Of a DNA stretch of 64,000 nucleotides, positions 56,871-64,000 are shown piece by piece. The DNA lies in contig CADECP010000008.1 of the NCBI GenBank assembly GCA_902825875.1, positions 1 to 64,000 on the forward strand, given 5' to 3'. The position numbers were made by a program, and so were the translations under genes. Origin of the DNA: an uncultured Acidobacteriota bacterium. Lineage in GTDB: Bacteria > Acidobacteriota > Blastocatellia > RBC074. A model generated the notes under the pieces. The model worked only from the letters and a program-made list of their open reading frames with translations, did not search any database and was not told the DNA's origin. Numbering within the stretch: the first letter of the stretch is position 1; every line of letters starts with the position of its first letter.

Positions 56871-57224
56871 TCAGGTCAGACGCAAAGTCATGGGTTGGAG
56901 CGTACGTTTGAGTGGGTTTAACACCAGTCCAAGATTTTCCAGCGTCACGGCTCCCAACAAAGCGTCATCGCCTTCTTCACCAAGCACGACCGGTGAATGG
57001 CCGTCGCCTTGCGGAAGTTCGATGTAACATTCAGAAACATCACGTTCGATTTCGGTTCCATCTGCCAGAACAAAATTGAGTTTACGCTTTGGCTTCAGCC
57101 CCAATTCGCGCCAAATATCCTCCGGCAACAGTGTGTACGAAGCGCCACTGTCAACCAGAAATTTTAGCTGGCGTGTTTTTCTACCTTTCCCGTGAACCGT
57201 TCCTTTGACGTAAGTCAGTCCCAT
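56871..57224 (-). CDS. Retropepsin-like aspartic protease domain protein
   Basis: A 117-residue protein of the clan AA retropepsin type. The catalytic motif is FLVDSGASYTLLP; the flap region LNFVLADGTEIERDVSECYIEL and the GDDALLGAVTLENLGLVLNP strand complete the single-domain fold. Such proteins act as dimers. There is no signal peptide, so it is likely cytosolic. AAGGAG lies about nine bases before ATG 57224. The target is unknown. Confidence 0.8.
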   Translation of the reverse strand: MGLTYVKGTVHGKGRKTRQLKFLVDSGASYTLLPEDIWRELGLKPKRKLNFVLADGTEIERDVSECYIELPQGDGHSPVVLGEEGDDALLGAVTLENLGLVLNPLKRTLQPMTLRLT

Positions 57225-57262
57225 TTCTTGCGCTCCTTTCTGCTTGCGCTCCTTCCTGAAAG

Positions 57263-58129
57263 CTATTCGCCGACGTATTTGCCGATGATCGCCGATAACT
57301 TCTTTTTTGTTTCCGCCGGAATTTCTCCGTGAGTCAGGATGGCGTGTTTCAGCGCCGAGCCGCACTTGCATTCGCGCGGCGCGGCAGCAAGTTTACCAAC
57401 CGCCGAGCGAATAATTTTTTGCGCGTTGGTGGAATTCTTGTTCAGGTATTCGATGACCATTTCCACAGTCACGGCGTCGTGGTCAGGATGCCAACAATCG
57501 TAATCCGTCACCAAAGCCATCGTCGCGTAACAAATCTCGGCTTCGCGCGCGAGCTTGGCTTCCTGCAAGTTGGTCATGCCGATCACGTCCATACCCCAAC
57601 TGCGATAGAGCCGCGATTCCGCCAAAGTCGAAAACGCCGGGCCTTCCATGTTCAGGTAAGTTCCGCCGCGATGAACCTTGACGCCAATGGCTTCGGTTTC
57701 ATCGCCGAGCACTTTCCAAACCGCTCCGCACACCGGATGCGAAAAGGTGATGTGGGCGACGACGCCTTCGCCAAAGAAAGTCGAAACACGTCCGCGCGTG
57801 CGGTCGAAAAATTGATCGGGAATTACGATGTCGGTCGGAGCGTATTGTTCTTGCAGCGAACCAACCGCCGAAGCCGAAATGATGCGTTCAACGCCCAGCA
57901 GCTTCATGGCGTAAATGTTCGCGCGGAAGTTCAATTCCGTAGGCGTGATGCGATGACCGCGCCCGTGCCGAGCCAGAAACGCGACGCGAACTCCGTCCAG
58001 CGTTCCGAGAATGAAGTTATCCGAAGGTTTGCCGAATGGAGTTTCGACGCCGACTTCGCGCACGTCGGTCAAACCTTCCATCTGATACAAACCGCTGCCG
58101 CCAATGATTCCAATTTGAGCTTTTTCCAT
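57263..58129 (-). CDS. mtnP: S-methyl-5'-thioadenosine phosphorylase
   Basis: A 288-residue phosphorylase that splits methylthioadenosine into adenine and 5-methylthioribose 1-phosphate in methionine salvage. [63 protein letters not shown] and [18 protein letters not shown] are family signatures. The C terminus extends past the core ([17 protein letters not shown]). Three tandem 14-base repeats lie just before the start (58134-58175). Confidence 0.95.
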   Translation of the reverse strand: MEKAQIGIIGGSGLYQMEGLTDVREVGVETPFGKPSDNFILGTLDGVRVAFLARHGRGHRITPTELNFRANIYAMKLLGVERIISASAVGSLQEQYAPTDIVIPDQFFDRTRGRVSTFFGEGVVAHITFSHPVCGAVWKVLGDETEAIGVKVHRGGTYLNMEGPAFSTLAESRLYRSWGMDVIGMTNLQEAKLAREAEICYATMALVTDYDCWHPDHDAVTVEMVIEYLNKNSTNAQKIIRSAVGKLAAAPRECKCGSALKHAILTHGEIPAETKKKLSAIIGKYVGE

Positions 58130-58133
58130 GTCG

Positions 58134-58216
58134 GTTTCCAGTCGCCAGTTTCCAGTCGCCAGTTTCCAGTCGCCAGCGGGCTAACGCTGGAAACCGGAAA
58201 CTGACGACTGGAAACT
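58134..58216. repeat. Tandem repeat with inverted partner upstream of mtnP
   Basis: The unit GTTTCCAGTCGCCA is repeated perfectly three times at 58134-58175. A partly complementary GGAAACTGACGACTGGAAAC (58197-58216) follows, so the transcript can fold. It fills the gap between the SurA-like gene and mtnP. Confidence 0.8.
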
Positions 58217-58221
58217 TTGAA

Positions 58222-59484
58222 TTATTTGTTCGCGTTCGGATCAATTCCCTTCATCGTGCCGCCGCTGCCGCCGCCCAATCCGGGCAGAGTGCTTGGGTTA
58301 TAACCGGCGACGTTGATTGTGAAATCGGTAGGAAGTTTGACGGGATATTTCAATGTCGCGTCTTCCATCACACGTTTGACCTTGGCCTGAGTTTCCTGCT
58401 CTTCGAAGGTGTCGGCCAGCATCGTGCTCAGAAAGATGTGGCGAGTGCGAACCTGTTCCTGCGGTCCTTCAGGGGTTGGAGTAGGAGTCGGCTGTGCGCC
58501 CGGCAAAGGCGCGGGAGTTGCGGCAGGCTTCGGTTCTTTCGACGGATCGTAAATGCGTTTGTCATCCAATTTGACGACATGAAATCCGACTCGGCTTTTA
58601 ACGACTTCGCTGACCCCGCCTTTTTCCAACGCAAAAGCGGCCTGCACATACGGTTCGTCAATCACGGGGCTGCCGCCGACTTTTCCTTCTTTATCAAACC
58701 AGGGCATTTCGCCGCCGGTGGTTTTGGTGTCGTCTTCATTGAACTCTTTGGCGATGGTGGCAAAATCTTCGCCGTTTTTGACGCGAGTCAGCAACGCCTG
58801 AGCTTTTTCTTTGATCTTGTCCACATCGGCTTCCGGATGTTCAGAAACGTAGCGTTTCTTTTCTTCCGGCGTCATCACCATTTTGTCTGAAACCGATTTG
58901 GAATAGGCGTTGGCCAGCAAACTGGCTTTGCCGATTTTCAATTGAACCTGAACACCGGCTTCTTTTTCGATGCCTGCCTGGCGCCCTTTTTCCGCCAGCA
59001 CCTGAATTTGCGACCACTGTTCGTGCATCATTTCCTTGTCGCTGTCGGACGGAGCCTGTTTGGCATTGCGAGTAATCAACGTAAAAAAGCTGTCGAACTG
59101 AGCTTTGTGAGCGTTGAAATACGCATCGCTTTCTTCTTTGCTGACGATGGCGTCCGGGTTGCGGCGATTGTATTCGCCAGCCAGAGTTTGATCGGTTCGG
59201 AAAGCCATTTCCTGCTTGAACTCATCGGTTTTGTGCAGTCCTTCGGCTTCGGCGGCTTGGGCCAGCGCAAAAGGCGTTTTGAACTGAGTGATAAATTGAT
59301 CGCGCATGGCTTTGTTCTGCGCCAATTGGCGTTTCTGGTTGTCGGGCAAAGCCTCAACCAGCGCCGAAAGTTCTTCGGCTTTGATTTCGACAAATTCGCT
59401 TTTGAAGAAAAAAGCGCAGGATTGCGTCGTTGCCAAACTGGCCGCCACAGCAATGGTCAGGATGAGTTTCGTAAATGATTTCAA
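58222..59484 (-). CDS. SurA/PrsA-like peptidyl-prolyl isomerase
   Basis: A 420-residue exported chaperone. The hydrophobic signal segment LILTIAVAASLATTQSC could be a lipoprotein signal, though the lipobox is poor. A helical N-terminal domain (about 60-200) resembles SurA_N, and a parvulin domain follows (about 255-345: GEDFATIAKEFNEDD; GGEMPWFDKEG; GVSEVVKSRVGFHVVKLDDKR). The C-terminal part is Pro-rich. It would help outer-membrane or secreted proteins to fold. TTG 59484 is chosen as start because GAGGAG lies seven bases upstream. Confidence 0.85.
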   Translation of the reverse strand: MKSFTKLILTIAVAASLATTQSCAFFFKSEFVEIKAEELSALVEALPDNQKRQLAQNKAMRDQFITQFKTPFALAQAAEAEGLHKTDEFKQEMAFRTDQTLAGEYNRRNPDAIVSKEESDAYFNAHKAQFDSFFTLITRNAKQAPSDSDKEMMHEQWSQIQVLAEKGRQAGIEKEAGVQVQLKIGKASLLANAYSKSVSDKMVMTPEEKKRYVSEHPEADVDKIKEKAQALLTRVKNGEDFATIAKEFNEDDTKTTGGEMPWFDKEGKVGGSPVIDEPYVQAAFALEKGGVSEVVKSRVGFHVVKLDDKRIYDPSKEPKPAATPAPLPGAQPTPTPTPEGPQEQVRTRHIFLSTMLADTFEEQETQAKVKRVMEDATLKYPVKLPTDFTINVAGYNPSTLPGLGGGSGGTMKGIDPNANK

Positions 59485-59505
59485 GATCAATCTCCTCTGT
59501 AAGAG

Positions 59506-59532
59506 GTGGGATAATTTTTCAAATTGTCCCAC
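59506..59532. repeat. GGGACAATTT palindrome
   Basis: GTGGGATAATTT and AAATTGTCCCAC surround a three-base loop, with one mismatch between arms. It lies between methylmalonyl-CoA epimerase and the SurA-like gene. Confidence 0.8.
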
Positions 59533-59537
59533 TGAAT

Positions 59538-59954
59538 TTAGTGATTTCCGGTTCCTCGTTGCGTCAGTTCGATCAACACGCCGCCCGTGCTGGCCGGATG
59601 AACAAAAGCGACCAGCGCGCCGCCCGCTCCAATGCGTGGTTGTTCGTCAATCAACCGCACATTTTTGGCTTTCAAATCAGCCAACATTGCGGCCACGTCT
59701 TCGACTTCGACGCATAAGTGGTGCATTCCGGCTCCGCGTTTGGCGATGAATTTTCCAACGGGTGTGTCTTCGCCTGTGGCTTCGAGCAATTCAATGCGGC
59801 TTTCGCCGATGGGCAACATCGCCACGCGAACGCCTTGATCGGCGACGACTTCAATTTCTTTGAGTTCTAAACCAAGCCCGTCGCGCCAAAACGACAAGGC
59901 TTCGTCAATCGAACCAACTGCGACTCCGAGGTGTTGAATTTTGTTTGAAGACAT
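59538..59954 (-). CDS. mce: Methylmalonyl-CoA epimerase
   Basis: A 138-residue vicinal-oxygen-chelate enzyme that converts S- to R-methylmalonyl-CoA. QHLGVAVGSIDEALSFW carries the first metal histidine, IELLEATGEDTPVGKFI the glutamate region, and GMHHLCVEVEDVAAML the HH pair, and the C-terminal GVLIELTQR matches the family end. It acts with B12-dependent methylmalonyl-CoA mutase, whose GTPase helper MeaB is encoded next door and whose cofactor is made by the adenosyltransferase at 9756. Confidence 0.93.
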   Translation of the reverse strand: MSSNKIQHLGVAVGSIDEALSFWRDGLGLELKEIEVVADQGVRVAMLPIGESRIELLEATGEDTPVGKFIAKRGAGMHHLCVEVEDVAAMLADLKAKNVRLIDEQPRIGAGGALVAFVHPASTGGVLIELTQRGTGNH

Positions 59955-59965
59955 AAAGCAAAAGG

Positions 59966-60049
59966 CAAAAGGCAAATATCAAAAAGCAAAAATTGAGGAT
60001 GAAACAGTGCCGACCTTTTGCTTTTTGACTTTTGGTATTTGCCTTTTGA
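59966..60049. repeat. CAAAAGGCAAA stem-loop
   Basis: The arm CAAAAGGCAAATATCAAAAA (from 59966) and the inverted arm at 60016-60049 pair well apart from a seven-base insertion. It occupies the space between meaB and the epimerase gene. Confidence 0.65.
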
Positions 60050-60060
60050 TTTCTCCTTTC

Positions 60061-61014
60061 TTAGCTGGAGCGTATTTCTACTTTGCCGAGAAGTTCTTCG
60101 ACAATCGAATACGGATCGCGCTGCCGAGCCGCCACAGCCAGCGCCAGTTCGTGCAATTCGTCCGGCGAAAGCAATTCGCTCAAAACCCGTTTCAGCAAAC
60201 GTTCGCGCAGCAATTCGATGATGCGGTTTTCGGCGACTCCGGCGCTGCGTTCCAGTGAGGCTTGCTGCTGCTTTTTGAACGAGGCGTATTGTTCAATCGC
60301 TTCAACGAATTCAGGAATGCCTTTGTTCTGCGTGGCAACGGTGCGGACAATCGGCGGTCGCCATCCGTCTGAGCGTTCAGCCATTTCCAGCAGCGCAATC
60401 AATTCGCGTTCGGTGCGTTCGACGCCGTCACGTTCGGCTTTGTTGATGACGAAGATGTCTCCGATTTCCATGATCCCAGCTTTGATTGCCTGGATGTCGT
60501 CGCCCATTCCCGGCACAAGCACGACAACGGAAACATTAGCAGTTTTGACAATGTCCACTTCATCCTGGCCTACGCCTACGGTTTCAACCAAAGTTCTATC
60601 GTAGCCAGCGGCATCCAGCACGGCAACCGCATCCACAGTCGCGCGCGCCAATCCGCCCAAATTCCCCCGCGTAGCCATTGAACGAATATAAACGCCCGGA
60701 TCGTTGGCCAACGTTTGCATGCGAATGCGATCGCCAAGAATTGCTCCGCCGGAAAAAGGGCTGGAAGGATCAACCGCGATGATGCCAATCGTTTTGCCAA
60801 TCGAGCGATAATGCAGCGCCAGTTTGTCCACCAGCGAAGACTTTCCGGCTCCCGGAGCGCCCGTGATGCCAATGGTCACACCTTTGCCCGTATGCGCGAA
60901 AAGCGCCTTCAGGAGTTCGTTGGCATCGGCAGCATCGTTTTCGATCTTGGAGATAGAGCGGGCAATCGCGCGAAGATCACGAGCAAGAATTCTTTCAACC
61001 AGTGAAGCATTCAT
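60061..61014 (-). CDS. meaB: Methylmalonyl-CoA mutase-associated GTPase MeaB
   Basis: A 317-residue P-loop GTPase that gates cofactor loading and protects methylmalonyl-CoA mutase. Walker A is GAPGAGKSSLVDKL, followed by AVDPSSPFSGGAILGDRIRM, ETVGVGQDEVDI with the switch residue, and VLVPGMGDDIQAIKAGIMEI plus NKAERDG for guanine specificity. The C-terminal helical region drives dimerisation. It lies next to the epimerase gene. The mutase itself is not in the window. Confidence 0.95.
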   Translation of the reverse strand: MNASLVERILARDLRAIARSISKIENDAADANELLKALFAHTGKGVTIGITGAPGAGKSSLVDKLALHYRSIGKTIGIIAVDPSSPFSGGAILGDRIRMQTLANDPGVYIRSMATRGNLGGLARATVDAVAVLDAAGYDRTLVETVGVGQDEVDIVKTANVSVVVLVPGMGDDIQAIKAGIMEIGDIFVINKAERDGVERTERELIALLEMAERSDGWRPPIVRTVATQNKGIPEFVEAIEQYASFKKQQQASLERSAGVAENRIIELLRERLLKRVLSELLSPDELHELALAVAARQRDPYSIVEELLGKVEIRSS

Positions 61015-61179
61015 TTGGCGTTTGGAGCCTTCAACCGTCAGCGGTCATCAATAAGGCGGCAAACTATACCTGCTCTCTGTGGCAATTTCCAATTAGCAAT
61101 CTGACGGCCTGCGGCTATAATCGCGCGGCATTGAATCCCCATACCGATCAACTCCCACAACAAACTTTGGAGGCTGGCT

Positions 61180-61797
61180 ATGACTGCTGACTGGCTGACG
61201 ACGCTTGGCACTGCGATGGGTTCGGCGTGGCTGTCGGGGATCAATTTGTATGCGACGGTGGTGACGCTGGGCGTGTTGCAACGCTTTGAACTGGTCAAAC
61301 TGCCTGGCGGATTGAACATGCTGGGCGAATGGTGGGTGATCGGATTGGCAGGTGGGCTTTACCTGATCGAATTTGTTGCCGACAAAATCCCCGCGGTGGA
61401 TTCGGCGTGGGATGCGATTCACACCTTCATACGAGTTCCCGCCGGAGCGATTCTGGCCGCAACAGCCTTTGCCGAATTCGATCCGGCGGTCAAAGCCGTG
61501 GCGATGATCGTCGGCGGAGGCATTGCGCTCGGTTCGCACGGTACAAAAGCGGCGACCCGGTTGGCGGCCAACACCAGTCCCGAACCGGTGTCGAACATAG
61601 CCCTGAGCGTTGGCGAAGACATCGTTGCATTCGGCTCGACCGTGCTGATGGCTTTCTTTCCCGTTCTGATTTTGATCGTAGTGGCGATCTTTTTGATCTT
61701 GCTGATTTGGCTGGGACCGAAAGCTTACCGCGCATTGAAACGATTGTTGGCGCGATTCCGTGAACTCTTTGGTTCCGCATCTTCCTCTGTGACGTAA
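61180..61797 (+). CDS. DUF4126 membrane protein
   Basis: A 205-residue membrane protein with about five hydrophobic segments. GSAWLSGINLYATVVTLGVL at the N terminus, LYLIEFVADKIPAVDSAWDA, and GTKAATRLAANTSPEPVSN are the conserved blocks of the DUF4126 family. GGAGG lies six bases before the ATG. It ends convergent with the neighbour across a hairpin (61799-61845). Function is unknown; its conserved DK and NTSPEP motifs hint at a transport or lipid-related role, with no proof. Confidence 0.85.
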   Translation: MTADWLTTLGTAMGSAWLSGINLYATVVTLGVLQRFELVKLPGGLNMLGEWWVIGLAGGLYLIEFVADKIPAVDSAWDAIHTFIRVPAGAILAATAFAEFDPAVKAVAMIVGGGIALGSHGTKAATRLAANTSPEPVSNIALSVGEDIVAFGSTVLMAFFPVLILIVVAIFLILLIWLGPKAYRALKRLLARFRELFGSASSSVT

Positions 61798-61798
61798 A

Positions 61799-61845
61799 AA
61801 CCAATCCGGCTCGCCTGTCAGCTAAGCAGGAAAGCCGGATTGGTT
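61799..61845. terminator. Shared convergent terminator-like hairpin
   Basis: AACCAATCCGGCT (61799-61811) and AGCCGGATTGGTT (61833-61845) form a perfect 13-base-pair stem with a 21-base loop. It sits between two convergent genes, with a run of A before it and a weak T-rich tail on the plus strand, so it may stop transcription from both sides. Confidence 0.6.
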
Positions 61846-61849
61846 CGTC

Positions 61850-62467
61850 TTATGCAGCCTGAAACGCTGGCTTGGTTTCCATTCGAACCGCCCCAGGAAT
61901 GAGATAGCCTTCTCCGAAATCCACCTCCCCAGGCAAATGAAATTCCTGCGATTCGCGTTTCAGCAACTCGAATTCGCCGTACTTGATCTTGCAAGAGCCT
62001 TTGAAGGAAACGCCTCGCACCTGTTTGATACGAGCATCCTGCACTTTCAGAATTGCGCCCTTCACCGGAAATTCCAGCGCCACGTCGAATTCGACTTCGC
62101 CAACTGAATGGCCGTTGACCAACAATTGCACTTTCGGTTTGTGATTCGATTTGACCGTGTGTTTGGCCAGTTCGACGTAATTGATGTCTTCCGGTTTGAA
62201 CTTGGTGCGGTCGGTGTATTTCCGCAATTCCAACGCCCGGCTCCAGGTGACAACCAGCACACCCAGCAAATTGAATTTCAGCGTGTCGCTGACTGCTTTG
62301 GCGATTTCAGCCGAAAGATCATGCGAGTTCAACGGACTGACCGTTGCCGCCACCTGCAAAATTTGTTGGGTTTTAGGCTGCCGCTCAATCCCGTTCAGTT
62401 GGTGTTCGCTGATTGGAATTTCCGACAACTGAAAAAACTCGTTCAAAGTAGTTTTTGATGCACTCAT
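61850..62467 (-). CDS. Protein of unknown function paired with the PASTA protein
   Basis: A 205-residue protein without signal or membrane segment. The first half is helical (AEIAKAVSDTLKFNLLGVLVVTWSRALELRKY), the second half beta-rich (VELAKHTVKSNHKPKVQLLVNGHSVGEVEFDVALEF). ATG 62467 overlaps the stop of the PASTA protein by four bases, so the two are translated together and may bind each other. No family was recognised. Confidence 0.65.
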   Translation of the reverse strand: MSASKTTLNEFFQLSEIPISEHQLNGIERQPKTQQILQVAATVSPLNSHDLSAEIAKAVSDTLKFNLLGVLVVTWSRALELRKYTDRTKFKPEDINYVELAKHTVKSNHKPKVQLLVNGHSVGEVEFDVALEFPVKGAILKVQDARIKQVRGVSFKGSCKIKYGEFELLKRESQEFHLPGEVDFGEGYLIPGAVRMETKPAFQAA

Positions 62468-64000
62468 GCTTCACTCCTTTCGTTGGCAATTAATTGTCCG
62501 ACGACTTCTATCCACTGTTTCCCAACATCGGATAAAGGCCGCAAAGTAAATTCAAACGGCAAGCTCAGCCGCGTTTCAGTTTCAAGGCTCTGAGTTCCCG
62601 TATCAGCCTGCGCTCGATATTCGATATTCGGTTTCACTAGCGCGGGGGACGGGGACGGTTCAGGAATCGGAGCCGTCAGCGATAGTAATTCGTCCTTCTC
62701 GTCCTTCGGCCTCACCAGTTTTTTCAACAAGCTGGCTAACAAAAGCCCGAAAAATCCTAGCCCAATAACAACCAATGCCTTTGGGGCATCTTTGATTAAC
62801 TTGCTCAGCCAATCATCCGGCGAAGCAGGCGGTTTCGGATCAACCACAGGAGTCGGCGTTGGCACAGCCAGGACAATTCTGACAACCGAACTCGGCGGCA
62901 CAGATGTTCCCGGCTCTGGCGTTTGGTTTAACACTGTTCCGGGCCGCGAATTCGATTGCGCTTCTGTAACCGGCCCGATCCGAAGATTGACTGCCAGCAA
63001 ATTCTGGCTCGCCACCTCACGCGACAGTCCGCGCAAATCGGGAACCAAAACCGGTGTCGGCTGTGGTGGTGGAGAAGGAGTAATCGTCACGATTGGCGTA
63101 GCGACAACTCCGCTGATTTCAGCACCAGGCAAAGCCGGAGTATTTGCCTGCGGATTCTGGCGAATGACAGTTCCCGCGACTGAATCGGAAGGCTCCGTAC
63201 CGCCTTCGACAAATCTGAATCCAGCGTTTCGTAAAATCTGGGCGGCAACATCCCGCGACCGCCCGACGATGTTTGGCACCGGCTTTTGAGTTGGCGGTGA
63301 TGGCGGTGGTGACGGCGGCGGCGGAATCTCGAATGTCAGCCCGACAGAACTACCGCGATCAACCTGGGCATTTGGCACAGGGCTTTGTCTCGACACGACA
63401 GCCCTGGGCAAAGAAGGACTCCCAACTGAATAACCCAGCTTTAACCCAACGCTCTCAAGCTCTTGCCTCGCCTGGCTGAGTGTTTGCCCTTTCAAGTTTG
63501 GAACCGTCACTTGCGGAGGCTTGATTGCAATGACGAAACTGATTGGTGATTTTTGCCTGACTTCGATTTCTGGCGCTGGGGTCTGGCGCAACACCCGCCC
63601 ATGATTGGTTGGCGCTTCTTCGATGGTTTTAGTTCCGACTACCCATCCCGCTTGCTCAATCTTCTGGATCGCCTGGCTTTCCGTCAGCCCAATTACTGAT
63701 GGCACAGTAAGAGGAGTAGGACGCGGGCGCGGATCGCGCGGCGGAGTTACGGGTAAAGTCGAATCTGATGGGCGTTGAACGGTCAATTTGACCGATGCGC
63801 CTGCAAAAGTCGTTCTGCCTCTTGCAGGGGATTGGTCAATGACAATCAACTCATCTGAATTGTCTTGCCTTGATTGGAAACTGGCTTTGAGTTGAACATT
63901 TTCCAGAATCTGCTTGGCTTCACGGACAGATTTACCGCGTACACCCGGCACTGTCCTCGTGTTGTCGCTGATTCCTTGAACGATATTGTCTAAAAACGAT
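62464..64000 (-). CDS. PASTA-repeat membrane protein (start beyond the window)
   Basis: The frame is open to the right edge, so the true start lies past base 64000; at least 511 residues are visible. Five PASTA repeats are seen in order, each opening with a VPxxxG motif (VPGVRGKSVREA, VPSVIGLTESQA, VPNLKGQTLSQA, VPNIVGRSRDVA, VPDLRGLSREVA), joined by Pro-rich linkers. One membrane segment (ALVVIGLGFFGLLLASLL) follows, then a cytosolic tail of about 95 residues. PASTA repeats usually bind peptidoglycan on Ser/Thr kinases, but no kinase domain is visible and the orientation is reversed relative to such kinases: the repeats come first. Function unknown. Confidence 0.8.
   Translation of the reverse strand, partial: SFLDNIVQGISDNTRTVPGVRGKSVREAKQILENVQLKASFQSRQDNSDELIVIDQSPARGRTTFAGASVKLTVQRPSDSTLPVTPPRDPRPRPTPLTVPSVIGLTESQAIQKIEQAGWVVGTKTIEEAPTNHGRVLRQTPAPEIEVRQKSPISFVIAIKPPQVTVPNLKGQTLSQARQELESVGLKLGYSVGSPSLPRAVVSRQSPVPNAQVDRGSSVGLTFEIPPPPSPPPSPPTQKPVPNIVGRSRDVAAQILRNAGFRFVEGGTEPSDSVAGTVIRQNPQANTPALPGAEISGVVATPIVTITPSPPPQPTPVLVPDLRGLSREVASQNLLAVNLRIGPVTEAQSNSRPGTVLNQTPEPGTSVPPSSVVRIVLAVPTPTPVVDPKPPASPDDWLSKLIKDAPKALVVIGLGFFGLLLASLLKKLVRPKDEKDELLSLTAPIPEPSPSPALVKPNIEYRAQADTGTQSLETETRLSLPFEFTLRPLSDVGKQWIEVVGQLIANERSEA

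Noticed and set aside
58134-58175. Three direct repeats considered as a CRISPR fragment
   Set aside because: Units are 14 bases with no spacers between them and no cas genes are present.

Overview
The window looks like a chromosomal segment from an Acidobacteriota-type bacterium, most likely Blastocatellia-like. This is an inference from gene content: a winged-helix/PD40 regulator, PadR-linked membrane proteins, exosortase-A-type polysaccharide genes, a PQQ dehydrogenase, a LytS/LytTR pair, moderate-high GC and many intergenic palindromes. No rRNA, tRNA, CRISPR array, transposase or phage gene was seen. TTG or GTG starts are common and usually have a good ribosome binding site.

Layout. 1-2032: two family 2 glycosyltransferases, the second with a palindromic repeat inserted in frame. 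2149-6121: tandem secreted zinc-peptidase/TPR paralogs, each with its own promoter-like sequence. 6118-8515: a Dabb protein, a membrane TPR protein with promoter and terminator, then a lipoprotein carrying a BECR-like RNase toxin domain overlapping a probable immunity gene. 8446-12575 and 20737-31614, minus strand: a polysaccharide locus with O-antigen-ligase-like protein, family 2 and 4 glycosyltransferases, a Wzm/Wzt-type ABC exporter, UDP-GlcNAc 2-epimerase, a double methyltransferase, a FemAB-like protein and a polysaccharide deacetylase. Several members resemble exosortase-A (XrtA)-associated families, but no exosortase lies in the window. The locus is split by a plus-strand Cus-type metal efflux operon (12705-19865) and a HigBA module, and a PIN-domain toxin-antitoxin pair sits inside it.

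31974-44141: acyltransferase, GMC oxidoreductase, winged-helix/TolB regulator, AlkD-like protein, PQQ dehydrogenase, PafA-like phosphatase, and a LytS/LytTR two-component pair. 44302-48211: small exported proteins, then a PadR-controlled operon of three membrane proteins sharing one soluble motif, then a zinc-ribbon membrane protein. 48482-52756: a glutamate-cysteine-ligase-like enzyme fused to CBS domains, and an OmpR-type two-component pair. 53043-61014: mainly housekeeping genes (CutA, DapF with both catalytic cysteines changed to serine, a solitary DNA methyltransferase, a PfkB kinase, a retropepsin-like protease, MTA phosphorylase, a SurA-like isomerase, methylmalonyl-CoA epimerase and MeaB). 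61180-64000: a DUF4126 protein, and a PASTA-repeat membrane protein running off the right edge with its overlapping partner gene.

The most unusual signals are the lipoprotein toxin/immunity pair, the Ser/Ser DapF, the PadR operon with a clear operator, and at least six families of short palindromic repeats, one of which repeatedly supplies the stop codon and last codons of genes. Gene identities come from reading motifs; no database search was run.
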